Source: Brevipalpus yothersi (Eukaryota; Arthropoda; Arachnida; Trombidiformes; Tenuipalpidae). Taken from it: DNA of 64,000 nt. A program made the position numbers and the translations under genes. How positions within the stretch are numbered: the stretch's first letter is position 1; every line of letters starts with the position of its first letter. Location of the stretch: NCBI GenBank assembly GCA_003956705.1, contig QZCP01000122.1:101028-165027 (forward strand), given 5' to 3'. The notes beneath the pieces are model-generated. The model was not told the origin of the DNA. It ran no database searches and worked only from the letters and a program-made list of their open reading frames with translations. Positions 36,807-49,476 of this stretch are shown here, in pieces.

Positions 36807-39299
36807 ATGCTACGATTCTCGGTTCTCATCCTTCTATTGGTGACTAAGATTGTTTCACGTATTGAAGAAATTGAGATCAATTCTTTCGAATGGCGAGATG
36901 AAAGTGGGAAGAATAAACCGACTGTCAAAATTGTTTTCAATGATGAAACTACTGAGTTGCCTCTTCGGAGAGCTCCTTTCTGTTACCTTGCGGAGACCCG
37001 ACAATGTGAATGTTACATACTGAGAAAAATCGAAAATGGCCCACAAGGTGTTGCTTCGTTTGTGAAGTGTGGTGATAAAGTTCAAGGAAATTTTATGAAC
37101 AGCACAGATTATTTTGAAATAGTACCAAAAGAGGGAGGAAAATCAGGGGAACATGTTGTCAAAAAATATGAAGCAGATGGAAACTCAACTGGAACATCTC
37201 CAGAACCGTCAGATGAGGTGCAGAGAGATGAACCCAACAAAAATCAGATCATTTCCAAATACTTGAAGCCTCTCTCAGAATATGGGCAGCTTCTAGCAAA
37301 TGAAACTGGCTACATAACCATCAAGTTTGTTGTGAGCAAAACTATTCGTCTGTTTGAGGATGATATCGATGTATTTCTACAGAACTATGTTAACATAGCT
37401 AATCAATATAATTCGAAAATCAATCTGTTGATCGTATATAGAGGATGGATGGAGGCTCTAGATGAAGAAAATACCATAAGTACGGATGTTGCATCAGAAT
37501 TCGTTGAAACTCGATATTTGAAATACGACAATGTAGAGGAATATGATGCGCTGTTTTTAATCGGACCAGGTAAGATGTTTTCGAAATCAAACTCGATAAT
37601 CATCATTTGCTTGAGCCAATCTTCGTAAGACCATTATTTTCACTTTCAAATTCTCTTCAAGGGGGACCCAACACAGGTTTTTTATCACATTATGAATATT
37701 CAGATCAGGGTTGTTATGGAAATCCGGCCCATGTTGTGAAATATTTTGGACTAGAGGCCTGGAGGCCCATCTATAGGCGTATACAGATACATGTACTCCT
37801 TCAAAGTCTCGGTAATGGCTTTGGTATTCCGAGTACTAATAAGAAGAGGTGTGGAGACACTCCAAATGGGATTGTTTGGATCATGGAGGGTCAAGGTACA
37901 GAGACCAGAGATGGAACTTTGGATTGGGCTAATTGTTCTGTGGAAGCTTTGCAAACGAAAAAAGCTAATTTGGCGTGTTTGAGGAAGGAAATAAATTCAA
38001 GCAGAACAGAATGTGGCAATGGTATTGTTGAAGATGAAGAAGAATGCGATTGTGTATGGATTGAATGCAAAAAGTGCTGCAATGGTTGTAAGCTTACGGA
38101 AAATTCTGTTTGTGCTAATGGTCCTTGCTGTGATGTATCCAAATGTCAATTAATCCCAGAGTTGGCCAAAAAACAGTGTCGAGCTGCTGATGATGACTGT
38201 GATATACCTGAGTTGTGCAATGGAACATCCAGTCAATGTCCTCCCAATTATGTTGTAACCAATGGGTATGCATGCAAAGGAACTTCCGGTGACCGAGGAT
38301 ATTGTTTCAATGGCACATGTGGTAATCGTGGAGATGTATGTGAATGGGCCTTCCTTGGTGGCAATAATGCTGAAGATAAATGCTACGACTTCAATCTGGA
38401 AGATAAAAAAGATTTCGGTGGATGTGGTCCTACGTTACAGAGTAAAAAAACTGGTAAAATAGAATATTCTGCATGTAATCCTAGTAATAAGGTCTGTGGT
38501 AAGATCTATTGTACACAACCTGGAATTGAAGAGAAAACGAATATGAATTACACCGAAAAATCTTCACGCTATTTCAACAGTGAGTCTTGAAGAGAAATTT
38601 TTCAGGAAAATTACTTTTCATGGTTGTACATGCATTTGAGTATACTGAACGCATATTCTATTCCACAGATAAAGTACTCTATTCAGGAATCCAGGATAAA
38701 TCGTGTGGCTACATGGGTCTTCATACTCACTATCGTTCTCTTCGCATTGATCCAACTTTCGTTCCGAATGGATCCCCATGCGGTAGCAAATCAATGTGTC
38801 TTAATCAAAATTGCGATGCTCTAATCAAGGGATGCCCAGATCATTGTCCAGGAGTACCCATCAAGCATCCATATACGGGAAAAATTTTACCAGCATTTGA
38901 ATTGGGTGAAGAGATTCGGTGAGATTGAAAGTTTAATCGAATAATTAACGGCATCTTATTTTGCAAAATTTGAAATCTCAGAGTTGAGATATGATCTATT
39001 CATTCGTACTTTTGATTCTCTCTCCACTATGTAGCGGAGGAGGTGGTTTGCCAGAGACAGACTTTCCATATGCTCTCGGCATTCTTATCAGCTTCTTTCT
39101 TGTTGTACTGATTGGTTTCCTCATTATGTATTCAAAGAGACAGGGAAAAATTCTCAGGTCATCCTCGACAAGCTCAAAAACCTCTTCAAGTCAACAAATT
39201 CCATCGGCGACATCTCCAGCGAAAAAGATCTCCTCTCAGAAAATGAAGGAATCGACGGGAAAATCCCAGATATTCGAAGAAATCAGTGTAGCAGCATAA
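36807..39299 (+). CDS. ADAM-like membrane pseudoprotease, gene B (plus arm)
   Basis: Four exons: 36807-37569, 37662-38579, 38669-38918 and 39035-39299, giving 731 aa. It is a tandem copy of gene A, with starts 3345 bp apart. The signal peptide differs slightly (MLRFSVLILLLVTKIVSR). The prodomain and Met-turn WIME are kept. The active-site strand is again LLQSLGNGFGIPS, so it cannot bind catalytic zinc in the usual way. Three extra residues (LEAWRP in place of PDP) lie just before it. From the disintegrin domain to the end of exon 2 the protein is almost identical to A, with DDCD at the loop tip. The transmembrane segment (YALGILISFFLVVLIGFLIM) and tail end FEEISVAA. Confidence 0.85.
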
Positions 39300-40148
39300 C
39301 AGAGAACTGGCCTCAGTGCCAGATATTAGGGGAAGATTATCACTCTCAATTGCTTTATCAATCAGAAAAGTTCAAGGTGTCCCCTGATCTATCTTTCTAC
39401 TTCGTTTCGCAAAATTTCCACTTTGTGAACTATTCTAGGAAAAAGTAGAGTTTCTCGTCATACACTGTACAGTTCTTAGAGTCGATGAAATTTTGTAATT
39501 AGGCTTCATTAACTTAAATTGCTCCCACTATGCTAATTCATTGGTTACCGTGAATATATTTAAATCGATAAGCCTCATTCCATATCATACCCCAATATTT
39601 CTCACAAAAAAATTTCTTCTCTCATTCTTACGATTGTATATCAAGTTTCATTCTACTATTTGTTTTCCCACAGTTCTCCGAAAATTGTACATCTTTTTAA
39701 TCTCTATCACACTTATTTATTAAACTACTTTTTACTTCCTCTCCTTCTTGACTATCGATCTTGTCCAAGGTATCAGATAGTGTCTTCATGATGCCCTTCG
39801 ATCGAGGATAATAATGTTGATCATGATTTTCATTGAAAAAAGTTCCCTGGAAGTGAAAATTAAAATGCTTTTCATTTACATTTGTTCTCTGGTGAGTTCT
39901 GATTAACGTAAAGAGTACGCCAGAAAGATCAGATTTTTTAACGTTATCAAATCTCAATTATCTACGATTTTGTGTACATAAGTGGTACTTGGAAGAACAG
40001 TTAAACGGTTCATCAGAATGATGATACATAAACAGTATTGACTCAAAGAGAAGAAGGATTATATTTCCTATCCAACTGTTAGGCAATTGAATTCATATCG
40101 AAATTGTTCCAATACTCCAGGCCAAACACTATTTCTCAGGTACACTAG
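39300..40148 (+). other. Spacer between ADAM genes B and C
   Basis: 849 bp, close copy of the A-B spacer. No exon seen. The final 15 bp before the ATG (GGTACACTAG) are identical in front of all four plus-arm genes. Confidence 0.6.
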
Positions 40149-42638
40149 ATGCTACGATTCTCGGTTCTCATCCTTCTATTGGCGACTCAGATTGTTTCAC
40201 GTATGGAAGAAATTGAGATCAATTCTTTCGAGTGGCGAGATGAAAGTGGAAAGAATAAACCGAATGTCAAAATTGTTTTCAATAATGAAATTATTGAGTT
40301 GCCTCTTCGAAGAGCTCCTTTCTGTTACCTTTCAGAGACCAGACAATGTGAATGTTACATACTGAGCGAAATCGAAAATGGCCCACAAGGTGTTGCTTCA
40401 TTTGTGAAGTGTGGTGATAAAGTTCAAGGAAATTTTATGAACAGCACAGATTATTTTGAAATAGTACCAAAAGAGGGAGGAAAATCAGGGGAACATGTTG
40501 TCAAAAAATATGAAGCAGATGGAAACTCAACTGGAACATCTCCAGAACCGTCAGATGAGGTGCAGAGAGATGAACCCAACAAAAATCAGATCATTTCCAA
40601 ATACTTGAAGCCTCTCTCAGAATATGGGCAGCTTTTAGCAAATGAAACTGGCTACATAACCATCAAGTTTGTTGTGAGCGAAACTATTCGTCAGCTTGAG
40701 GATGATATCGATGTATTTCTACAGAACTATGTTAACAGAGCTAATCATTATAATTCGAAAATCAATCTGTTGATCGTATATAGAGGATGGATGGAGGCTC
40801 TAGATGAAGAAAATACCATAAGTACGGATGTTGCATCAGAATTCGTTGAAACTCGATATTTGAAATACGACAATGTAGAGGAATATGATGCGCTGTTTTT
40901 AATCGGACCAGGTAAGATGTTTTCAAAATCAAACTCGATAATCATCATTTGCTTGAGCCAATCGTCGTGTGACCATTATTCTCACCTTCAAATTCTCTTC
41001 AAGGGGGACCTGACACAGGTTTTTTATCGCATTATGAATATTCAGGTCAGGGTTGTTATGGAAATCTGGCCCATGTTGTGAGATATTTTGGACCAGAGCC
41101 CACCTTCATGCGTATACATATACATTTACTTCTTCAAAGTCTCGGTAATGGCTTTGGTATTCCGAGTACTAATAAGGAGAGGTGTGGAGACACTCCAAAA
41201 GGGATTGTTTGGATCATGGAGGGTCAAGGTATAGAGACCAGAGATGGAACTTTGGATTGGGCCGATTGTTCTGTGGAAGCTTTGCAAACGAAAAAAGCTA
41301 ATTTGGCGTGTTTGAGGAAGGAAATGAATACAAACCGAACGGTATGTGGCAATGGTATTGTTGAAGATGGAGAACAATGTGATTGCGTGTGGAAGGAATG
41401 CAAAAAGTGCTGCAATGATTGTGAGCTTACGGAAAATTCTGTTTGTGCTTATGGTCCTTGCTGTGATGTATCGAAATGTCAAATAATCCCAGAGTTGGCC
41501 AAAAAACAGTGTCGAGCTGCTGATGATGACTGTGATATACCTGAGTTGTGCAATGGAACATCCAGTCAATGTCCTCCCAATTATGTTGTAACCAATGGGT
41601 ATGCATGCAAAGGAACTTCCGGTGACCGAGGATATTGTTTCAATGGCACATGTGGTAATCGTGGAGATGTATGTGAATGGGCTTTCCTTGATGGTAATAA
41701 TGCTGAAGATAAATGCTATGATCTGAATCTGAAAGATAAAAAAGATTTCGGTGGATGTGGTCCTACTTTACAGAGTAAAAGAACTGGTAAAATAGAATAT
41801 TTTGCCTGTAATCCTGGTAATAAGGTCTGTGGTAAAATCTTCTGTACACAACCTGGAATTGAACAAAAAACGAATATGAGTTACACCGAAAAATCTTCAC
41901 GCTATTTCAACAGTGAGTCTTGAAGAAAAATTTTTCAGGAAAATTACTTTTCATGATTGTACATGCATTTGAGTATACTAAACGCATATTCTATCCCACA
42001 GATAAAGTACTCTATTCAGGAATCCAGAACCAATCGTGTGGCTATATGGGTCTTGATACTCACTATCGTTCTCTTCGCATTGATCCAACTTTCGTTCCAA
42101 ACGGATCTCCATGTGGTAACAAATTAATGTGTGTTAATCAAAATTGCAATGTTCTACTTGAGGGATGCCCAGATCATTGTCCAGGAGTACCCATCAAGCA
42201 TCCGTATACGGGAAAAATTTTACCAGCATTCGAATTGGGTAAAGAGATTCGGTGAGGTTTAATGTTTAATCGAATAATTAACAACTTTTAATTTTGCAAA
42301 ATTAGAAGTCTTAAATTTGAGATATGATCTGATCATTCGTACTTTTATTTCTCTCTCCATTTTGCAGGGGAAAAGGTGTTGTGCCAGACTTTCCATTTGT
42401 CTCCTATGCTCTCGGCATTTTTATCAGCCTCTTTTTGGTTGTGCTTCTCATCGGTGCCTTTATCATGAAATCAAAAATGCAGGAAAAAGTTCCCAAGTCA
42501 TCCTCGACGAGCTCAAAAACCCCTTCAAGTCAACAAATTCCATCGGCGACATCTCCAGCGAAAGAGATTCCCTCTCAGAAAATGGAGGAATCGATGGAAG
42601 AATTCCCGATATTCGAAGAAATCAGTGTAGCAGCATAA
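40149..42638 (+). CDS. ADAM-like membrane pseudoprotease, gene C (plus arm)
   Basis: Four exons: 40149-40911, 41004-41912, 42002-42251 and 42368-42638, giving 730 aa. The order is signal peptide MLRFSVLILLLATQIVSR, prodomain, protease-like domain, disintegrin, Cys-rich, transmembrane and tail, as in A and B. The active-site strand is LLQSLGNGFGIPS, without zinc ligands. The disintegrin N-terminus differs from A/B (EDGEQCDCVWKECKKCCNDC) while its C-terminal half matches them, suggesting mosaic history. The loop is CRAADDDCDIPELC. The juxtamembrane Gly run of A/B is replaced by GKGVVPDFPFVS. The tail ends FEEISVAA. Confidence 0.85.
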
Positions 42639-43444
42639 CAGAGAACTGGCCTCAGTGCCAGATTTTGAGGGTAGATTATCACACTCAATTGCTTTATCCA
42701 TGAGAAAAGTTCAGGGTGTCCACTGATCTATCTTTCGGAAATTTCCAACTTTGTGAACTATTCCAGGGAAAAAGTAGAGTTTCTCATCATAAACTGTACA
42801 GTTCTCAGAGTCACTAATTTGAATTGCTCCCACTATACTAATTCATTGGTCACCAAGAGTATATTAATATTTATAAGCCTCATTCCATATCATACAAAAA
42901 AATTTCTTCTCTCATTCTTACGGTTGTATATGAAGTTTCATTCCACTATTTGTTTTCCCACAGTTCTCCGAAAATGGTACATCTTTTTAATCTCTATCAC
43001 ACTTATTTATTAAACTACTTTTTACTTCCTCTCCTTTTTGACTATCGATCTGGTCCAAGGTATCAGATAGTGTTTTCATGATGCTCTTGAATCGAGGATA
43101 ATAATTTTGATCATGATTTTAATTGTATAAGGTTCGCTGGAAGTGAAAATTAAAATGCTTTTCATATACATTCGTTCTCTGGTGGATTCTGATCAACGTA
43201 AAGAGTACGCAAGTAAGATCAGATTTTCAAATGTTCTCAAATCTCAATTATCTACGATTTTGTGAAGATAAGTGGAACTTGGAAGAACAGTTAAATGATT
43301 CATCAGAATGATGATCCATAAACAGTATTGACTTAAAGAGAAGAAGGATTATATTTCGTATCACACATTTTCGTAATCTTTTGAATTCATATCCATATTT
43401 TCTTCAATATTCCAGGCCAAAACATCATTTCCCAGGTACACTAG
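42639..43444 (+). other. Spacer between ADAM genes C and D
   Basis: 806 bp, related to the A-B and B-C spacers but with small deletions. The last 80 bp resemble the DNA just upstream of gene A more than that of B or C. No coding potential seen. Confidence 0.6.
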
Positions 43445-46122
43445 ATGCTACGATTTTCAATCATCATCCTTCTATTGGTGACTAAGATTGTTTCACGTAT
43501 TGAAGAAATTGAGATAAATTCTTTCGAGTGGCGAGATGAAAATGGGAAGAATAAACCGATCATCAAAATTGTTTTCAATGGTGAAACTATTGAGTTGCCT
43601 CTTCGAAAAGCTCCATTTTGCCATCTTTCAGAAACCGAGGAATGTGACTGTTATATTTTGAAAAAGAATAGCAATCACTCAGATTGGAGTGTTGCCTCAC
43701 TGGTGAAATGTGGTGATAAAGTTCGAGGAGGTTTCATGAGAAGTGGTGATTATTTTGAGCTTGCACTGAAAAAAGGTGGTAAACCAGGGGAACATATTAT
43801 CCGAAAATATAAAGCAGAAGGCAATTCAACTGGACCGCCTCTAGAGCCATCAAAGGAGGACCAAAAAAAAGAGCCCAAACATGACTATAGCAGTTCCAAA
43901 TATATCAGACTTCTTCCAGAATATGGGCAGCTTTTCGAAAATGAAACTGGCTATATAACCACCAAGTTTATTGTGACCGATTCGCTATTTGAGTTTGTTG
44001 CCAAGTCAGATGTCGATGCGTATCTACAGAATTATGTCAATCAAGCCAATGAATATATTTCAAAGCTCAATGTGTTGATTGTATACCAAGGATGGATGGA
44101 AGCTTTAGAGAGTGAAAATAAAATAGATAAAGATGTTATAGTGAGTTTTGTCTTGGAACGATACTTACTCTATGATGATGAGAATACTTATGATGCACTG
44201 TTCTTGATATCACCAGGTGAGTACTCATGAGATTCAAGAATATTCGTTTACTTTTTGTAGTGATCATAATTCAAATCAGTCAAATAGCCAATTCTATCAT
44301 CTGATTAATTTATGAATTTTGAATTCTTTTCCAGTAGAAGGAACTAAAGCACACGATGAACTGCCATATCAATGTTTCGGATCTGCTGGCCATTTTGTGA
44401 AATATTACCGAGACAAATCCGGCAACAATAGGCGAATAGAGCTTAATATACTTCTCCAAAGTCTGGGATTAAGTCTTGGAATCCCAAAAACGAGCTTAAA
44501 AGAGTGTGGACCAATTCCGGATGGAGCTATCTGGATCATGGAGGGTACTGGAGAACAGTCCATGGATGGAACATTGACGTGGGCCAATTGCTCTATTGAG
44601 AAATTTCGACTGATGAAAAAAAGACTTGCATGCTTGAGAAAAAGGGTCAACATATCCAGATCTTTTTGCGGTAATGGGCTAGTTGAAGATGGAGAAGAAT
44701 GTGATTGTGTTGCAGATGGATGCAAGAAGTGCTGCAATGAAGATTGCAAGCTTACCAGAAATTCCGTTTGTGCTGATGGTCCATGCTGTGATGTATCGAA
44801 TTGTCAGGTTTTCAATGACAAAACCCAATGTCGACCATCTGAAGATTTTTGTGATATTCCTGAGCTGTGTGATGGTAAATCAGCCCAGTGTCCGACCAAT
44901 TATGCTGTGGCCCATGGATATCCTTGCAAAGGATCAACTGGTGAAAGTGGATATTGTTACAATGGTATGTGTGGTGTTCGTGGAGATATCTGTGAATTGA
45001 CCTTTAGGAATGCTAGCAATGCTAGTGATGCGTGCTATGATTTAAATGAGAAAGGAGGCTCAGAATGGGGTGGATGTGGCCCCACTTTTAAAAGCCAAAA
45101 AGGTGGTGGTGTTGTAGAATATTTTGCCTGTGCATCTGTGGATAAATTTTGTGGCAAAATTTTTTGCAAACAGCCTGGAATGGAAGAAAGTAATGAGATG
45201 AAATACACAGAGATTTCAGATTACTTTTTTCTCTGTGAGTTTCAGCATAAAAGTCTTGAAAAATAATCATTTTCTTAACTTGAATGTTATTCTTTCTTCT
45301 CAGTTGGTGTACTGTATTCAAAAATCGAGGACAAAACATGTGGCTACATAGGACTCGAGAGAAAATATCGCAATCTTCGAGAAGATCCAACGTTTGTTCC
45401 CAATGGATCTTCTTGTGGAAATGGAAAAATGTGTCTCAAACAGAAATGTATCCCCTTACCTGAAGGATGCCCAGATAATTGTCCGGGGAAAAAAATAAAG
45501 CATCCGTATACTGGAGAAATTTTTCCAGTCGATGTATTGGGTGAAGAGATCATGTAAGATCACAGTTTCTATCAATTGATAATAGCATTTGAGCCTTCAT
45601 CCATAAAATTTGAAGCATTGTATCCAGTTGTATCGAAACTCCAGATATGATTCTATCAATTATGATATTGATCCACTTTTTCTTCCAAGCAGTGATGGCA
45701 GTCCCTTTTGGAGCATACTTTTTTATGTGATTCTTAGCACTGTTTTGGTTATTTTCCTCATCTTGGCTCTCTATATTATGGCAAACAAGACCAAAAAGCT
45801 CACGCCTGATGAAATTACGGAGGTACCACCAGCCGTCTCAAGGACTCTGAGCGCAGAAAGTCAAGCTTCAAAATCCTCTCCAATCACTTCAAAACAGTCG
45901 CAAATTCAAAAATCACGATATGAATCTTCAACAATCGGTCGTCCCAAAGAATCATCACGATATGAAATTCAAGCTTCGAAATCCTCTCCAGTTTCAGAAC
46001 AGTCGCAAATTCAAAAATCACGATATGAATCTTCAACACTCGGTCGTCCCAAAGAATCATCTGTATCATATTCTAAAACGCAACCCTCAGCAATTTTCAG
46101 ATCAATATCCAGAGCAGCATAA
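43445..46122 (+). CDS. ADAM-like membrane pseudoprotease, gene D, divergent with repeated tail
   Basis: Four exons: 43445-44216, 44335-45234, 45304-45553 and 45693-46122, giving 783 aa. This is the most divergent plus-arm member. The signal peptide is MLRFSIIILLLVTKIVSR as in A, but the mature part differs widely. The active-site strand is LLQSLGLSLGIPK, again with no zinc ligands or catalytic Glu; WIME is kept. The disintegrin starts CGNGLVEDGEECDC and its loop is CRPSEDFCDIPELC. After the transmembrane helix (SILFYVILSTVLVIFLILAL) the tail is about 100 aa, twice that of A-C. It contains two copies of a roughly 36-residue unit with KSSP, SQIQKSRYESST and GRPKESS. These are candidate Ser/Thr/Tyr phosphorylation sites, as inference only. 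The 3' flank is replaced by gene E flank within about 35 bp. Confidence 0.85.
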
Positions 46123-46394
46123 ATCATCATTTTTCATCAAATCGGATAAATGGTTTAGTGTACTCCTCTTTCCCGATTTGGAATGAATCAAAAATTTAGT
46201 GGAAAACAGTTTGTACCAATAGCAAGATAGGGTAGCAAATTTTTCACCAAACTCATTATTATTTAATCGAAATCATATATTAATGATGAAAATTAACGAA
46301 AAACCAACTTTTTCCTCTGTCAAAAGACACAGCTATCATCTCACTTAACTTTTCAACCTGGACAATGAATTTCATCATATAATCTAATGAAAAT
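46123..46394. other. Convergent junction between plus and minus ADAM arms
   Basis: 272 bp between the stops of D (+) and E (-). From about 46158 to 46394 it matches the 3' flank of gene F (50090-50330). Left of that it is not shared with the plus-arm spacers. It marks the right-hand breakpoint of the inverted arm. Confidence 0.65.
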
Positions 46395-49073
46395 TTACTT
46401 GGTTATAAGTTTCGAGAAACGTTTTCGTAGATCAATTTTTCGGTTTTGTGATGTTGAGCTTTCTGATGTGGGTGGAGCATTATTTTCATTTTTTTCTTTC
46501 TTCGACCATCTTTTGAAAAGAATCAAAGAGGCCGCAACAACCAGACACAAGATTAAGAAGATTAATAACCAAAGTAAGCTCCATCCTTCAGGTCCATTTT
46601 CATCTTCTTCGGGTTCGTCTCTGTGAAGAAAGGAAGAGGAACGAATCAATCGTCATCAAACGTCATTTGATGATCCCTAAAATTTGAGCAACTAGCTGAT
46701 ATCGGATGAGGAGGCTTTGGAAGCTGATAGATAAATGATTGATTCAGTTCTGTAATACAGAAACTGAGAAGGCTATCATGTGTTGACAGGAGAAATTTTC
46801 ATAATATTGACATGCTCATGACAGTTATTCGGTAACATCAGTTTCAGGATAGACCTTTCCCAAACAATCAGTCACTATGATAAAAAACGTAAGATTCAAA
46901 AATGGAAAATCTTTGCGATTATTCGATTGCCTTTCTGCCTGACTCTGAATTATAAATTCTTGATAGTGGAAGAACTTTCAAGATAACTCACTCAAGCTCT
47001 GGAAGGATGAATGCAGGGAAGAGCTCTCCAGTTTCTGGATGAGTTCTCCGTTCTCCTGGACAGTTTTCGGGACATCCTGAAGGCAAAGGTACACAGGCCT
47101 GCTTGACACACATCTTCTCATCGTTATTCCCACAAGCAGACCCGTTCTGGACGAATGTTGGATCCTCTCGTAGAAATCTAGTGTTTTCCCACAGACTGAA
47201 GAAGATACAGTCACGAAGAGGTAAACGATCTATCCTTCTTTCCCCTGGTAGAATGAAAGATCGGTGTTACATACATCAATTAAAAAGTGGGGTTATATAC
47301 AAACTAGTTGTTATATTGAAATCGAGTGTTAGGAGGTTGTCATTTCGCATATTAAAACAGGATAATTTGCCACAGTGGATGTTTTCTTTTTTGCAGCCAA
47401 ATTGGTCCTCTTTTCTGAAATTTGGATCACCGAAAATGGGACCACAACCAGCTATGGATGAGCCATTATCTTCATTTTTTACATAGCAATCTTCCTCACT
47501 AATAGAGCCACCAGTGTAAACCCAACTACATACATCTTGACGGCTTCCACATAGACCATTGTAACAGTAGCCACCTTGTGAGTACGATTTCCCACATCCA
47601 TACCCATTGGCCACCACATAGTTAACTGGACACTTGTGTGATGTACCGTTACACATCTCTGGTAAGTCACATACATCCTTCGCTTTTCGACATGTGTACT
47701 TCTCGTTCTCGATTCGAGGCTTGCAAGTTTCCATATCACAACAAGGACCAGATGCACAACTCGAGCCTTTAGTTAATTGACATTTGTCATCACAGCATTT
47801 TTTACATGCTTCTGAAACACATTCACACTGTTCGCCTTTTTCTAGAATACCATTTCCACAGGATGGCTTGGAAGGCTTCGGTTTTCCTTTCAGGCAGAAG
47901 TAACGCTTTCGCCTTCGCTTGATGAGATCTTTACTACATGGTGACCACCTCAATTCTTGAGATTCATTTAGCAGTCCTGCTTCCATGATCCATTTGGTTT
48001 GCTCGGGAATCGGAATTTTCTTGCATTCATTCTCATAATCGTGTGACATGCCGAGAGTATGGCCAATCTCATGTGCCAAGACTTCGGCACGGTGTATCAG
48101 GTAAAGTTTCCGATTTTTGGGGGCATAATGAACATAAATGCTAGTGCTTATTCTACAAATAGCATTTGGTTCAGCCAATCCAATGACTGTTTTGTCATCT
48201 GTTGAAGAGGACAGATCGAGATCATTATCATTAATCTTGTTTCCAATGAAAACGATGAAAATTCTTAGCAGCATTCAGACGTTGAGAATAGATTCAGGAC
48301 TCACTTAAGATAATTTCCTCAGAATGTAACAAAGGGACCATAATCTGATCTCTAATATCATCTATATAATCTCTATATCCTCTCCTATGAAACTGAAGGA
48401 TTATCTGTCTGGTAGATTTTGCTGGATCTCGTATCCGAAGAGGTTTCCAACCTTTGTTGACAACCACTATATTGAACTCGAAAAACAATTGATTGGCAAC
48501 ATTAACAATATCTTGGATAGAATAATCAATTTGTTCTAAACTTTCGGAGTCGAGAATCGCTTGATCGATCACAAATAAACATGGAATGAAAGCAGTCTGA
48601 TAATCTTCAATCCATGATGCAGCAAATGGCTGGGAATATAGAGAGGTATTGGTCGAATCAACTGGGTCCCCTCTTATTTGATCGATGAATTCCACAGTGT
48701 CATTCTCCCAAGGAGGGAATTTTGTCACATTGTATTCTCTTGATGAGCTGTTTCCAAGAGGTTCTATCTCAAAGTAATCAGTGAGGTTAATGAAAGTTCC
48801 CCTGACAGTTCCACCACAGTAAGCAAATGAGCCCATAATCCAATCTGAGCCATTATAGCCTTTTCTCAACATAAAACAATCACAGTTATTTGTGATCAAA
48901 AGACGACAGAAAGGTGCTTCTTTGAGAGGAATGGAAAAAATTTCATCCTGAAAATGAATCTCGAGTATTGGCAGTGTAACTCCTTCCTCAGTTTTCTAAA
49001 TGACCTTCGGTCGATCGTCCAAATGAACATGTGAAATATAAACCAGAATGAAAAGAATCGAAACTGATCGCAT
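46395..49073 (-). pseudogene. ADAM metalloprotease, gene E, interrupted by a stop at codon 26
   Basis: Minus-strand exons: 48305-49073, 47305-48198, 46992-47244 and 46395-46620 (713 codons plus stop). The ATG at 49073 is followed by a signal peptide like that of F (RSVSILFILVYISHVHL). TAG at 48996-48998 replaces the Trp codon found at this place in F and G, 26 codons in. The rest of the frame is open. It encodes a prodomain (TVRGTFINLTDYFEIEPL), a protease domain with intact HEIGHTLGMSHD and WIMEAG, a disintegrin domain with CRKAKDVCDLPEMC, a Cys-rich region, and transmembrane and tail exon. Exon 2 uses a weak donor, GTTTGT. It is either a very young pseudogene, a null allele, or a single-base error. 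Translation from an internal ATG would lack a signal peptide. Confidence 0.75.
48996..48998 (-). other. Premature TAG stop in gene E
   Basis: Reads TAG on the minus strand where F and G have TGG (Trp) in the context K/N-V-I/N-W-N-T-E. It is a one-base difference. Confidence 0.85.
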
Positions 49074-49454
49074 TTCAAACAAAGAGAATGCTTGTGAAAC
49101 TCCACCACTTGCTTGATAAAACAATTATCTGGCTTATTGAGAAAAATTTTGATTCAAATATCCTGGGGTGAAAAAATCAGTCCGGTGAATGAGAGCCGAT
49201 AATGATCATATTTCAGGATGAGAAAAGCAAATGGATATAGAAGTAGTGTATACAGATGGAAAAAATGTTCACTGTTCCTCTTCAAAAACACTCTGTGATC
49301 GAAGCTTATCTCCTTGCACAAATCAAACTCCACCAGATAAGATGAGGAACCAGTTGAAAAAGACATGAGTTCCCCACTTTTGATCATTATCAAAACAATC
49401 ATCTGAACCGTCATTCTGTTATTCAACCAGGATAATATCAATGAGCACAAGATA

Positions 49455-49476
49455 ATATAATATAAAAGCTGAGGCG
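49455..49476 (-). promoter_or_regulatory. Promoter-like TATA and CCCGCC block of gene E
   Basis: On the minus strand TTCCCGCCTCAGC is followed by an AT box (TTTATATTATATTATC), about 385 bp before the E ATG. The pair is shared with A, F and G. Confidence 0.45.

Noticed and set aside
41126..41569. 147-codon minus-strand frame opposite gene C, and similar antisense frames in A, B and D
   Set aside because: Shadows of the Cys-rich ADAM exons; they run against the spliced gene and lack any known domain.
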